Source: Climacium dendroides (Eukaryota > Streptophyta > Bryopsida > Hypnales > Climaciaceae). From it: a stretch of DNA of 64,000 nt. Numbering within the stretch: the stretch's first letter is position 1; each line of letters opens with the position of its first letter. The translations under genes were made by a program, and so were the position numbers. Below the pieces are notes generated by a model, which was not told where the DNA came from, searched no databases, and was given only the letters and a program-made list of their open reading frames with translations. This document shows positions 44,755 through 57,927 of the stretch, piece by piece. Location of the stretch: positions 2,356,001-2,420,000 of the forward strand of contig OX467084.1 of assembly GCA_950106755.1 (NCBI GenBank), written 5' to 3'.

Positions 44755-47141
44755 CATTAGGAGAAAACTGGACCCTCCAAAGGGCCGTCTAAGGGCACCA
44801 AGGATATTAGTTGTTTTTTGTTGTCCTTCCATACGGATTGTCAGCACCTGGGTGGCACCTAATGTGCCAAAGCGGACAAAAGCCAAAACCACGGCGGAGC
44901 CAGCAGTGACGTTTCGGGGAGTTGTTAATACCAGCAGAACGCATGATCGTACCAACAGCTTTGTATTTTTTATTTCCACTCCCTGTTGTGGTACCTCCAG
45001 TGTTCTATTTTATTTTAGTGCTCATACTCGATGATTTGTCATTGGCTGTACTTGCTTACTCCGTTTAGCAATGGATGGATGAACCTATGTGTTTCAACAA
45101 GAAGTCCACTCCATTGAATGAAATTGCTGAAGGACGTACATTACGAAATATATTTCTAGGGCAAAAAATAAGCAAATTCACATACAACGTTTGGTACCTT
45201 ATGCGGTTTGGGCAACAAATCAACTATCAGTGCTGGATCCACGAGTTTTATCCGCCTTTTCATGGTCTTGAATACCAAGCCATAAGTCTTTTGTAAGACA
45301 CTGGCCATGTCGCACGATGCCAACATTGAATCTGCTCCAATCTTAGCTCCAATTTTCCTCAAGACAGTGTTCGCGATGCTGGTGCCAACAGAACGCATCC
45401 TTGGTTCTTCCACCAGTGCCGTCACTTCTCGCTTTGATAAAATTCTCGCCAATGCAAGTGCAGTTTTCCTTTGGGTCTTGTCACTTCCCCATAATTTCTT
45501 CTGCCCCCTACAAGCCTTGTTTAATTTCTGAATGGAATCAATAGCTTCTAGCTGTAGGACTGATCTTAGCTGCTTTCTCCTTCTCTTGGCTTGTCCGCCA
45601 TCTTAAGATAGTTCATTCAAATTTCTCGAATGACGACTACGGAGTCGCGAGCCAAGCGGACCCTCTTTCAATATCGACAATCTGGATTCCGTAGCCATCA
45701 TTTTTTTTATAGTGTGCTACCTCCACCTCCAATTCATTTACTCTACCTGCACTTGAGGCCTCCATCAGTGTTCTCACAAGTCCCTCCAACTCCTTGTTAC
45801 GTTTCCCGAACCCAACGGCTTTCTCCCTCAATTGTCCACATTGCCTTTCTAGCTCCCTACCCTTCTCAATAGCCATGTGATGTTCTAAAGACTGTCCGTG
45901 AAGTGTTTATACAACTAATTGGAGTTGACGCTTTGCCTCCTGCAATTGTGAACCCAGGAGGTCCATATGGACCAAGTAGTTCCGAACTGTTTCCTCCAAC
46001 ACCACATTTGCCCCCTCCAAACCACTACCAAAATTGGCAAGCCTCTTACAATACCCTAGCAACCCTTCTTCTCCTAGGCAGATGTATTGAAGACACTCTT
46101 TGATCGTCCTAAAAGTTGGAGGCACTCCTGTACGAGGATCTTGTGGGTAAATTTCTCTGTCTCTTCACAAATCAATGTTGGTGGCACCTCGGGATCTATA
46201 GGCGCAAAACTCACGTCTGGATACTTGCTCATGCAGTGGACGACCCCTCTTTATCAATGGAGAGAATCGTGGACCAAGCGACACATTCAGAGTGTATGGG
46301 TTTGCTGCCTCCACCCTATTCGTGATCTCACTCAAAGCCATCACCAATTTCTAAAATTGAAGCAATACAACTCTCTGGCATACAAACAGATATGAAAAAA
46401 GCCACCTCTCTAAATTGGAACAATTTGACATGACACGAAATGAAGTCTCGACAAGCCGAAACCCAAGCAGTTGGATTCAACGGAAATTCACGTGCCAATG
46501 CTAACTTTCGCGCCGGCAGAAGATTGGTGCCGAAAACAAGGACGTTAACGAACTCTAGTGTCATGCCGCCCTGATTCATCCAAGTTCATCCTCTTGGTTC
46601 ATCCATCATCTACAGAAAAGAATAGTTAGTGGATGATGCCTTCACTAAAATAATAGAGGATAATCCACACCTCTATATAGTACTTGGGCAAAATGGGTAC
46701 TTGACTGCAAGTTCACTTGGAGTCATAACGACTTTTCAATGTACTCCATCAACGACTTCCCATATTTATATTGCTTGAAAGTGCAATGTACTAATGAGAA
46801 AGGCCGTGTCCTTGTCGGCCCCCTATTATTTTACTCCGGCCCTCCATTATTTTAAACGTCTTTAATTGGGACGTGGGTGCCACTACATCATGTTGCGGAG
46901 CCAGCAGTGACTCCAGCAAGGCAATTTTGCTGGCTCCGCGACGCAGGAAGTGACTTGGAGCCTTTGGTTCAGTCTCTAATTCTGACTCATTTGTCTCCTA
47001 GCGGAATTTTTTATCTTTCCTCCAAAATATTTTATGAATTTCCTGGATCCAGCGGCCAATGGCGTTGACGCATTTCTAGCGCTGGATCCAGTACAGGGAA
47101 CCCTTACGCGGCCCTTTGGAGGGTCCGTTTTTTTTCTAATG
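44755..47141. mobile_element. 2.4-kb element with about 40-bp terminal inverted repeats
   Basis: The ends are CATTAG...GGACCCTCCAAAGGGCCG...TAAGGG and its inverse with a few mismatches. No clear target duplication is visible (ata / ctt). Just inside both ends lies a direct copy of GCGGAGCCAGCAGTGAC (44895 and 46895). At 46895-46939 that motif forms a hairpin with 12-bp arms. The interior codes on the minus strand for a decayed coiled-coil protein. Superfamily is not determined. Confidence 0.5.
45156..46579 (-). pseudogene. Decayed coiled-coil protein gene within the 2.4-kb element
   Basis: Minus-strand frames in succession read plausibly as protein: 46579-46328 ('TLEFVNVLVFGTNLLPARKLAL'), 46347-46165, 46125-45907 ('TIKECLQYICLGEEGLLGYCKRL', 'LGSQLQEAKRQLQ'), 45876-45637 ('GRELERQCGQLREKAVGFGK', coiled coil) and 45452-45156 ('SIANTVLRKIGAKIGADS'). 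Stops and shifts lie between them and I found no consistent GT-AG joins. I do not recognise the family. Its position between terminal inverted repeats suggests it belonged to the mobile element. Confidence 0.4.
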
Positions 47142-48284
47142 CTTAGTCTTTTTCTACAATTCAATAGAATTATACTTATAGTTACAAAATTGGAGGGCTA
47201 CTAATGATTAGAAGTGGAAGGCCTGCTAGTAGCATGGCTATAGGATGAGCAGGGTTGTCGGATGACAACAACACACATTTCTGAGAGGATGATGAGCAAA
47301 GCCAAAGTACTGATTCAAATTGCAGCCACTCCATTTTGTCCCAAAGCAGAGAAGATCACGAGGAGTATGACGAGTTGCAGTCATTATACTTGCATCAACG
47401 ACGGAGAAGCATCAGACATGATACAATAATGAACCCCACTCACTAGGGAAGTTATACAGTAATTCTCCATGTGTATAATTTTCTGCAGGAATTGAAATCT
47501 CTACATTCACAATGATTGTGCAAATTAAAAATAACTTCCCATGAATGGCAATTCATGTCAACATCTATACATTCTATACTAGAAATGCACAACTTGCAAT
47601 TTCTTGTAAATTGCCTTCATGTCCTACACATTGAAGCTGCTCTCAAAATTTGAAGAGCATTGTGAACACCAATGACTACAATTCCATGAGAACTATAGCA
47701 ATAGAATTCTAGCATGTTCAATTGTGGAGTACCTTCCTATGGGGATCTAGAGATGTAGTCGCCTAAAACAACAATAATGCGATCATAATAGCTGATTCTA
47801 GCTCGCCTTTATCGATGCTAATGCTCTTTGTGTAGCAACAATTCTGTACGGGAACGGAGTAATGATCAACTGTGATTGAAGATGCGTTAGAAAACAAAAC
47901 ATGATTGTATACCATAATGAAAACAAGTGAAATTTTTATAGAGAAGACTTGAAAACAAAATACATTAATCACCCACTGTCTAAAGGCTTATGGATTAGTT
48001 CTATATGCTGCGGAAGAGGCCATAGCTACTCAACTACGGAAAGGCAACGGACTACAATGATGCAGCCAACGAGTTTCATATGCACTAGAAGTCACTCCGT
48101 ATATAGAATGATGGCGATCATATTGATTCCTGAACTGCAATAGTGATGAAATCATATCATGAGGCCGCAAATTGAATCCTCAAGTTTCGGAGGAGACAAC
48201 GGCGGTAGAGCTACTGTAACGATGAAGTACTAGAATATTCTAGCAGATGAAGCTTGTTTGACATGATGAGCTTGCCAGCATTGT
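47142..48284. other. Intergenic, no feature recognised
   Basis: Mixed sequence without a supportable gene or repeat. Confidence 0.4.
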
Positions 48285-49555
48285 TGTCACGCCCCTATCT
48301 TTTTGGGTGCCCAATGAACTTTAGTGCACAAGGGGGGACCTTGGAGGTGACTTATCAAGCCTTGTAATATACTAAGAAGGGAGATTTGAGAGACTTCCAA
48401 TCAAACAGAGCACAATGACATCCTAGTTTTGAAGTTGGCAATAGAATGTTATACATGCTTTGAAAGCTTTTGACAATACGCTTCTAATGGCGCAAAGAAT
48501 GCGTGATTCAAAGTTGTGAATTAAAAGTTATAGCTGTTCAAAGTTGACTAGGTCCTAGTGGCATTGAGACACTTGAGGGCTAGGTGTGAGGGGTTTTCAA
48601 TGAATCCTATAAGAAAGTATGGCATATAGCATATCATTGAAAAGCTATGAATACAAAGAAGCTAAAATAACAAGCATTACGAGGTTTTAAAACATGAGTC
48701 AAAAGTTATGGCCAGAAGAAGAGCCATCACCTCCCCTAATGAACCTGAATCTTTGGAGGGCCATAACTTTGCAAGAACTTATCTAAATGAGACAAGTGAA
48801 TAGTCCATTGACATCTATTAGTTGCATAGATGTTTAAAAAGGGCTTGCATGTTGGATTTGGATCTTTGAGCGTAAAGTACACCGACTGAAAGTTTGAAAG
48901 TCCAAACGGTGATGTAACTTGGCGATTTGAATTGAAATTGGGTGGTCTTCTACAACTCAAATGTGTTTGGGGTTCTCCTTTGACTTAGGATGGGGGTTGC
49001 AAAAGACCATAGAGAGTACTATAGGAGGGGTAGGTCTCCCTCTTCTTTTCTTCTTGGAGCTTTGGTGAGTTTTAGTGACTCATGGTTATTAGTAGTGATT
49101 TCATCACCACTTCAAGGTACCATGGGACACGTGTGTGTCCCGTGGCATCGGTTGGATGGAGTCTTGTTCCTTGCTAAGCCTTCTTGGATGTGGTCCGAGT
49201 TGTGAATATTAGTTACTTGTAGTGGATGAGTAGCAAATGCAAAAGGGCTAGTATAGAGTGAGGTGACACTCAAGGGCGGTTAGGACCATGGTGAGTAGTG
49301 CCACTATGGGTCTTTACACATTAAGGTGGAAGTTCTGCTTCATATTACTAAGTAGTATGCTTGGTGTCACGAAATGAGTGTGTGCTAGTAGTTCCGGTGA
49401 TTGAAACTTTGCGAATGAGTTGGAAATGTAGACTAACATTGTATGTACTTAGCATGTGCAGTATTAAGCAGTTTGTAACCAAGTGATGCTATAAGCAAGT
49501 TGTGGTGAACCTAGTGAGTTGTTAGAAGCTAGAAAGTATCATTTGGGTTGCGACA
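48285..49555. mobile_element. Candidate solo LTR (1.27 kb)
   Basis: The segment begins TGTCACGCCCC, a common start of plant gypsy LTRs, and ends TTGCGACA. The flanking GTTGTC/GACAAC symmetry extends the terminal inverted repeat by two bases on each side. Interior phrases such as 'aaaagttatagctgttcaaagtt' and 'catgagtcaaaagttatgg' are of LTR character. No 5-bp target duplication is visible (attgt / actat), so the boundaries are tentative. Confidence 0.35.
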
Positions 49556-49609
49556 ACTATGGCAGCCAATACTGCAACAGCCAATATTTCTATACTAGAG
49601 GAATCACAG

Positions 49610-50230
49610 AGTTAGAGAAGACTGAAACAATACAAGAGATACATGGGGAATTGTATGAATGAGCACCTTCAAGTAACTCTTGAAGTTGTAGAATCTGGTT
49701 GCAGTATGAGGGCGATGTTTCAAAAATTCGACATCCCTTGTTCGACATTGTAAGAGTGGAGCTATGACCTATACACATTCCGTAAGCGCGGATCGCCTTT
49801 AGTGTTGACTGCAAAAGAGGAGCAACATTTCATAGACTACATTTTAGTTATATGTGACATAGGGTACGGTCTCACCTCCATAGCTCTGAAACTGAAAGTA
49901 TATGAGATGATAAGCAACATGTGGACTCCTTTCACTAATAGGATTCTAGGCAAAAGTTGGATGAAATGGTGGCAGAGACGGCACCCAGAATTGACACTAC
50001 GAATGGTACAAGCATTAGAAGCATTACGTGCTCATGGCTTGAATGACATGGGTGCAAACACATTGTACAGCAACCTTGACTACATGTACACGACACCCTA
50101 ATATGCATCTCATCGAATTTGAAATTGTGATGAAACTGGAGTACAAGCTGGCAAAAATGGAGGCGCACGAGTTATAGCATGCAAAGAGGCACGTTTGGTG
50201 CAATTAGTTGTACTTGACAAAAGAGAATAG
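49610..50230 (+). pseudogene. Pogo/Tigger-like transposase relic
   Basis: The plus strand reads an N-terminal helix-turn-helix of psq type ('LQVTLEVVESGCSMRAMFQKFDIP', quoted in part, then 'CSTL'). A TAA follows, then a CENP-B/Tc5-like second HTH ('LTAKEEQHFIDYIL', 'KSWMKWWQRRHPELTLR', 'ALEALRAHGLN'). After a TAA near 50101 comes the start of the DDE domain ('NCDETGVQAGK', 'ARVIACKEARLVQLV'). Later sequence to about 50700 shows scattered similarity to the catalytic region with many stops. It is an inactive 5' two thirds of a pogo-like transposase. Terminal repeats were not located. Confidence 0.65.
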
Positions 50231-53200
50231 TTATCAATGGTTGTATGCATTAATATAGTAAGAAAAACTATTCCTTCATACTATATTTTTCAAGGCAAAC
50301 GGGTGAGCAAAAATTATGTGAAAACTGAAAAGATGCGAGCCAGGAGCTACTTTGGCAATGTAAGAACATGCATGGATGACTTCTGCTCTATTTGCAGAGT
50401 GACTTAATCATTTTATCAAAAATGTGCAAAGAGTGGATAACATTTCATCTGAAACACGTCACACTACAACAATGGCAGTGTTTTATGACTTCAGAATTAT
50501 AATCGAGAATGACTGGCGACTGCTTGTAGTCATATTTTTCCTCAATCATATTTCGTAGACATATTTTTTAGAGTCCCATCTGTGAGGGTCTAACCCTAAA
50601 TCGCAAGTTCCGTGACAGATCGAAGCGCACACAATGACATCAGAATCCCCTTCCTTTATGGGAAAGTTTTCAGCGACATTTTGGTCTTTGAATTCATCCC
50701 CACAACTGAAATGTATGATCAACATGAATTACCTACATGACAACTGAAATGTTTTTTGTGCCTGGGATGTGGAGATGCCCTGAAGCCTACTCTCAAGGGT
50801 TTTGCCCATGCGTCAATCGGTGGCCCGATTATTTGACTAGGTCGCCACCAGAATGGATGGGTTTGTAGTTAGGGATGCCAAGTCAGGTCTTCAGCTTAAG
50901 TGTCTTTCTGAGAATCTGTGATCCTAGAATTGTTTGATGGACTTTAGAGCACTAATGTGCTACCGCATGTTCAAGACAGCCCAGTCCTCCATTTTGAGAG
51001 TGAGTAGTGTCAAAGAAGAGAAACAGAAAAGAAAGTATTCTTCAAGTTGAAAATTTGAAGCAACAGTGGAGCAAATTTAGCAAATTTTGTAAGCATTGCT
51101 GGGAATAGAGGGAAGTCTTGATGTTCACATCTACATTGGCCAATAGAGCCTAATTGTCTCCCAAACTTCTTATTGATCCTTTAGACATGTAACTCAAACA
51201 CTAGAAGTAGGAAATGGAAGTGTTAAAGGCACTTCCAAATTTCAAAAGATAATTGTATGTATTAGTACTAGGAACTATCAAATATAATAAAAATATTCTT
51301 TTTATATCCTTTGGTTATAAATTTTATTAAGATTGAGCAAAAACGAAAAAATATTTATGAGACTTAAGTAACAACTTTAGAGCTTCCATAGTGAAGTATG
51401 CCATAAAAACAAATGTTTGGTTTTTTTCTTCTTAGTAATAGCCATGGTAGTCTTGGAGTAGTTTTAAATTAAACAAAGCCATGGACTTTAAGGGGTAAGG
51501 CACCCAATTTGAATGAAATAAAATGTAGCACATGTCAAAGGATAGCAAGTTACTTTTGATTGTATAAGGTTACTTTTTAACACGTCTCTCAACTCATTTT
51601 CTACAAGCATGTCTACTAGCAAATAGTTGAATGGGGCTAGTGATTCAAACTTAATTGACTTGTCAAAAAACAAATGTTGATTCCATTAGCAAATTGGCCC
51701 CCTACCAATGCATTACAAGGAAATAGAAAACAAGGCTATAGTTAGAATTTTAAGGCACCAAAATTAATTATCTTACGATTGAGGCTCTTTAAAACAGAAT
51801 CTATTGGGTACCACACCTCTTCCAAGTTGTCTGCATGGTCAAATTCTAGCTATGGATATTATACAAGCTACCAAGTCTAACATTGATAAGAATGTCTGTG
51901 GTAGCTAGATGAACAAAATCCTTTTTAAATTTGATAAAGGAAATATAACCATATTGCTCATTGGCAATAATACTTGAAACCTAGATCTTTGCATCACACC
52001 ATAGTGCAAGTCAATGTGGTGGTCATGGTAGGTTGAAGTATGAGAACCAAAATTTGTAGAGCTAGGTAGTATTAGAAGGATATCCCCTGGAGTACTGCAA
52101 TGGTGTGAATTACAAATGCTCATTTGATGCACTCTTGGAACATCTTAAGCCAATTAATTAAAGCATTAGTTCATTTAACTCAATTCCAAGTAAAGTCAAA
52201 TGATTTTCTTTCAACATCCAACACACAAGAAGATGTCAAGAACAGACAACAAATATTAGGATGGTCATAACATAAGTCAAACCAATCCTTATAGAGTCCC
52301 TATGCCACCTTCAAACATATATGTAGGAATCTTCTTCATGAGGTGCAGGTGTTGTGGTCACTTTCATCAAATTTGGTTTCTAGGAATTTTCATTATTCCC
52401 TCCATCCCAAAATGATTTTCATATTGGCCTTAATTTTTTGTTCCAAAATGATCTTCTTATTGCACTTTGTGACATTGCAAATTGGTCAAATTTGGTTTTT
52501 GAATGCTATTTGGGACCAATAAAACAACTCCACGTAGTAGTTTTTCCTTTATCCATGTAATCATCAATCAAAAGGCAAGTGAAATGACTAAAGGGGTTAG
52601 TCAACATTGTTCATTCTTATTTTTGCATTGCTTGAATATTGCCCAATTAAAGAGGATGAAGTTTCAAGAGGTGAAATAAAGGGCCACACATAATCTTAGG
52701 CATATACTAAATGCCTACAAAATGATGACTTCACACTCAACAATTGACTCGTGGTGCTCTTTGAAAATGCCCCTCCCCCCCAAACCTACTTTTTAATATT
52801 CCAAAACTACATTTTGAGAAGGGCTCCCAAACTCAATGTTTCTAGAATGCACAGAGTGCACCAAACTCTACTTATAGTACAAAAATGATTTTTAAAATGT
52901 TACTTTTAGCCTTACTCCAAAACATTTTATTCAAGAGGAAGATCATTTTGAGACAAAGGTAGTATGACATTTGAGTAAAGTACCTTAAAAGACCTACATA
53001 ACAATCTAAAGCAATGTTGACCACCCACACTTTTCTTTTTAGTTCCATTGTGGTTGTTAGTGATCGTACATGCCTATTCGTTGTTGATCAAGTACCAACA
53101 ATGTTTGAATTCTTGAATTCAAATTATGAAAGAATATGTGCCACTCAAGAAAGAAATAAGAAAATTGGGAGTGCCTTGGATACTTTAACTCTACCTTCAA

Positions 53201-54829
53201 TTACCAATTGCCCTCCAAGGCATCCATAGTTTCTTTCCAAGAGTTTCTTTGTCATTTCCATACTTCATAAAAAAGAATTGTAATCATTTGAGGTTGGTTG
53301 CTAAATTATTTTAAACTTTTGTTTGTAAATATAATGAATTTACATGATTTCAACAATTTTGAAGAAGATTCTTATATTTCAATTGGGTACAAAGATATTT
53401 TCCAAGAAGTTCATAATACTTAGCACTAAAGCAACATAAGGGAGGGAGGAATTAAGGTAAAACAGTGCATTGTGGTTAGAGTTTGGAGTTTGGCCTCATG
53501 CTATTGTTGAAATTTTTCAATTTTTTCCTCACTTAAAGAAAAGTGTGAGAAATAGCAAGTGCAATTGAAATTATATTTTTTCGACAAAGTATAAATTTGG
53601 TAGGAATTTATGAAGTGTTTAATGCATCATGGCCCAAAAGAGTTTGTAAACTACCCTATAACCAACAAAATCTGAATCCATAATGCATCTTACTATGTAA
53701 TGTAGTCACAATATTTTCTAACATGGAAGCAATGTCCGGGGAGTTTCAAGGTTTAGTTATGATCTAGCCAAATTTTTTTGAAGATTTCTAAATGACATAA
53801 AGAACATTGGGATGAGGTACCAGCCTCTAAAATGGAATTATAGGAAATCAATTGGGTAGGGTAAAAAAATTCTAGCAATTTTATTGGTTATCCTAACAAT
53901 ATTTAGGATATTTGTTGTTTAAATTTTAGTTTTTCTAGTAGGTAGCTGAGGGAAGTGGAGGTAGGACAGAAATTCTTGACTAAGGACTAAGGGACCTTGG
54001 AGGCTTAGATCCTTAGTAATTCGACTAAGTAGTTAGTATGTTTATTATCCTCTAAAAAATACACTAATACAATGATTTTGGTAAATAGTTGTTAGTTAGT
54101 TTGTCAGACTATGAGTCCATTAGTTCCTCAAGGCTGTCACTTCAATTAGGGCTTAGGGTTGTCACTTTCAATCACTTCTGCTCACTTCTTGTCTTACTTA
54201 GAATTTTGCTTTTAAATTTCAATCTCTTGCCCACTTGTGATTTTGCATACAAAAACGATTGGATTGGATTGGCAGTTGACAATTACTTTACCATCATTGT
54301 GACTTAGTTACTCTCACTTGCTCAATTGTTTTTTTGGCTCTTGGTCTTTCTCGGTGCTATTGAAGGACATTTTGCATTTTGGAGCATTCTTGGGCACTAT
54401 TTATTTCTTGTTAATGTTTAAGGGCATTGTGCTTGTAATTTGTGAAGAAACTCACAATGACTACACTTCAAGTATGTGTTTTTTTTGTTTTTTTTTAATT
54501 TTCTTGCTTGATGTTTTGTTGGGGTGGGGTGGATAGGGCAATTTTGCTCCCACAACTAAACTAGGATTGTTAAAGGCTAAACCATTTGCTTGTAATTTTG
54601 GAATGTATTGTATGAGTTAATATATATGATGTTTTTTTATTAAAGTGCTATTTTTTTGTGACAAGATTGTTCGGACAATAGGCTTCCACTATTGTATAGA
54701 TTGCCACAAGTTGCTTCTTGGGCTCATTAAGGTACGTTTTTTCTAAATTATTCTTTGTTTATCTTTTTTGTTTTTTGTAATTTTGGGGGGTATTGTCGTA
54801 TGCACGGTCTAGGTGTTAAAAATATCCTT
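50231..54829. other. Gene-poor AT-rich DNA
   Basis: About 4.6 kb without a supportable gene. The first 450 bases hold decayed transposase sequence. A short open frame at 53014-53229 follows a pyrimidine-rich 'tttttag' and contains 'VVDQVPTMFEFLNSNYERI'. It could be an exon of a lost gene but stands alone. Confidence 0.45.
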
Positions 54830-55975
54830 ACAACACCCGAACATTAAAAAATGACTCGAAATATCGTCCCAAGGGATCCCAGGATGTTGTTCTAAATGTA
54901 GGTATCCGGATTTTCTCATTTCCAAGACCTACTCACCCGAATATCAATCTGTCCACACTCCTTATATTCTTCCAGGTATATATACACTATTTGGATTGCT
55001 ATCCGGATTGCAATCCAGATCTGGCCTACTCTGGTTTCTAGAAACAATTTCACCAACTATTAGTTTTCTATACCTCTATTTTGTCCTTAGAGGATCCACT
55101 ATTACTCTTTAAAGGGGTAAAGACTCCACCACTCATAATCCTCACACATTCTTTACTCTCTCAAAATAAACAAACACCAAAAACACGAGTTGATTCAAGG
55201 GGGTGGCACCCTGACAACTTTCCAAATGGCCGGGTAGAAAGTAGGTCACATAGGGCCGTGTTAAATCCCTTTTTACTACAATGATGGATCTACATACACT
55301 TGGAACTAAGAAAGGTCTCTGTTTCTAGTTTCTACACTAATCTTGTGGTTGGTAGACCTTCTGGTAGGTAGAAATTTTCCTGTAATGGTTGCTTATCTCC
55401 ATACAGAATCGGTCTTGGACTTCCAAACTTGCATCCACACCACTCCTGGATTCCTACCGAATTACCATTCTAGTAATTTAAAGGCACCGCGCACAAGTCC
55501 TCATTCACAAATCTAATTCCCTCTATTAGGTACCTTCTCAGCCTAATCTGGTTGTTGAAGATTCGGATTCTGTTTCACTTATTCCCTCTTACACTCCAGC
55601 ACTCATGTGAACAAGCAGATGACACTCTTTGCAAGGAATTCAACTCAAAGCGATGGCCTGAATGCTCAAATTAAAGAATAGAATGAAAACAGAATGGAAT
55701 AAACTTAAATGGAATGGAAGGGCAATAAACCTGCCCGCCCTTAAAAACAAAACAAAGGGGCTTAACAGCCTCCACAAAACTAGGGCAATGGCACAAACGA
55801 CCGATCTGGGATTACCGGAATGCCATTGGCTAGTTGTCCCAAAAAATCGCTCACCTGGACCCACATACGGAAAATCTATTTCAGAAAACTAACTACCTCA
55901 AAAACTGCCTAACTACCTATCCTTCTGTACTTTCTTCAAACTGCTTCCGCCTTTTTCCATCAGCGTGGATAGTCT
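54830..55975 (-). repeat. 3' region of gag-like element F
   Basis: Blocks such as 'ctagtaatttaaaggcaccgcgcac' (about 55470) correspond to 'ccggcaatttaaaggcacatcacac' at 29768 next to copy C, and 'caatccagatctgg'/'ggtatccgga' pieces recur in other copies. No coding sequence is supported. Confidence 0.5.
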
Positions 55976-57927
55976 TCAAAAAGCAGACTTGGGAGGCGGA
56001 ATCAACTTTGTTGCTGACTGGGTCGTCACCTTGGGAGTTGGCACGGACCGGATTGTCTTGGGTGACTCGGATTCTTCTTCCTCTTTAGTTTCCGTCTTAT
56101 AACTCTTAGCAGACTCCTCCTTGGAATCTTTAATCTCCTGCACGTCCACTTCATCTTCTGGTGAATATTCCACTAGATTCACCATGAAGCTCTCCTATCT
56201 TGGTGTTGGTGTTGGTGTTGTTTGTTTTATATGCACAAAACTTTCCGGATAGATCTGAGCCAGATTCCTCAAGACTCCTATCTGTTGAATCAGATCGATA
56301 CGGGTCGAAAGAGGGGATGTCTTGAAAGTTGTTTGTAAGGGCCAAACACTCAGTGGATCAAAAACTTTTGTCTGTACTGAAACTAATTTCAAGGTCAGTT
56401 CTTTGACTGATCCGAGTGGCATCTTCTTCCTTTTTTTTGAAATCTGTATTGTACTTGAAGAAGGATTTTCAGATTGATCTTTCTGTGGCAAGGGCAAAGA
56501 GATGGGAGCCTATTGGATTGGAGTCGGCTGGATCAGAACCTACTGTGTCGAAGCTTGCAACCTTGGAAACATGGTGGCAGGTACTTCCGAAAAAATTGAA
56601 AAATCTATGATTTTGTCATGATCCAGGTTCCCCAACAATTGACGCATCTCCTTCACTGCCACCTTCAGCCGGCTTAGAAATCAACTAGGATTGTTACCAC
56701 CTTCGTTTTTGTAACATGACCTTCAGCGAGCAACTAGACGTTGAAGAGTTCGGCTCTCAACATGATGTCCTCTGGATATGTGAGTAATCCCTTTAGGTTC
56801 CGGACTAGATCAAGAGCTTCTGTCTCTCATTGTCTTGTAGTATCCATCTCCCTTTCCGTTGAAGTCATTTGGGATCTGAGGTTATCTTGTTCTTTCTCTA
56901 GTTTCCAGATCTGCTCCTTCCATTTGTACAAAACATCCGGTTTTGGTCTTCGCTTGATTTCTTCAATGATGCGATCCGGCTCGATGCCTCCCAATGCCTC
57001 GTAGACATTGAAAATGATTGCCGCCATTCCGTCATGCGCCTCCTTGGCTTGACGCATCCACTGGATTCCGGCCTCGAAAGGATCTAGATCCTCCACCTGA
57101 GCCTGGAGTTGGTTGAGCTCCTCCCCTTCTAACGCCGACAACTTCCTGTGTGAGGCTAGATCCATGCATAGACTTTCTTTGATTCTTTTGTCGCTCGGCA
57201 AAATCTTCCTTCACCTCCAGAACGTCTTCCTCCTCTTCAATTCCGACTACAAATGTTTCGACTCGTATTCCTTCATGAGTCTGTACTTTAGAATCATCAC
57301 TCTAGTTTTGTACCATCTCCGAATTGCTCAGCACCTCATGGTGGTGGTAAAGATGGAATAGGTAACGGATAATCGAGCTAGGCTTGCTCCTCGAGACATT
57401 GTCCGCCAGTTTCACCACTATTGTTCCGATCACTTGACCCCAATTTACTACTTGGTCTTCCAAAGTCCCAAAGATTGTATTGGCCACAGTAATTGTGACT
57501 CAGGTGGGCTTATCTGGATATAGGAGTGGAATCAAGAATTCTAGCACATATCTATGTCTACCATCTTTATAGTCACTAATGGCATACCCCTCTTTTGAGT
57601 GGGCCAGGTTGCGGAACTTCTTGTTGGCGTACTTATCCACCCAGGAGGCAAATCCAGATTTGTCTTTTGTAAATCCGTAGACCTCCGCCCACATATTCGC
57701 AGTCTTCGACCCCTCACCGTCAATTCATACTGATTCGGAACTCCTCCGATGAGTTCTTGAATCATCTCATCACTTTTGAGATTCCATGGCCTCCATATAA
57801 GTTCTAGGCATCCCATTCTAATTAGGTCCTTATCTAATTGTTTCCGGGTGGCTGAGTTGGAAGGGATAGTCAGAGCGACCATCCGTATTGTGATTATAGG
57901 TTTACGGAGTCTGATAGGTCAATCCAT
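55976..57927 (-). pseudogene. Gag-like coiled-coil gene family, copy F (nearly full length, decayed)
   Basis: The ATG at 57927 is followed two codons later by TGA. The family sequence then reads 'TIPSNSATRKQLDKDL', 'RPWNLKSDEMIQELIGG', 'NQYELTVRG', 'YAISDYKDGRHRYVLEFLIP', 'NTIFGTLEDQVVNWGQVI', 'YLFHLYHHHEVLS', a Glu-rich stretch, a coiled coil at 57200-56830 ('YKWKEQIWKLEKEQDNLR'), 'TKTKVVTILVDF' and the C-terminal 'YPESFVHIKQTTP' and 'VDVQEIKDSKEESA' (56250-56000). Stops include TGA, TAG and TAA, and there are frame changes. It contains both ends of the protein and so defines the full architecture of the family. Confidence 0.65.
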
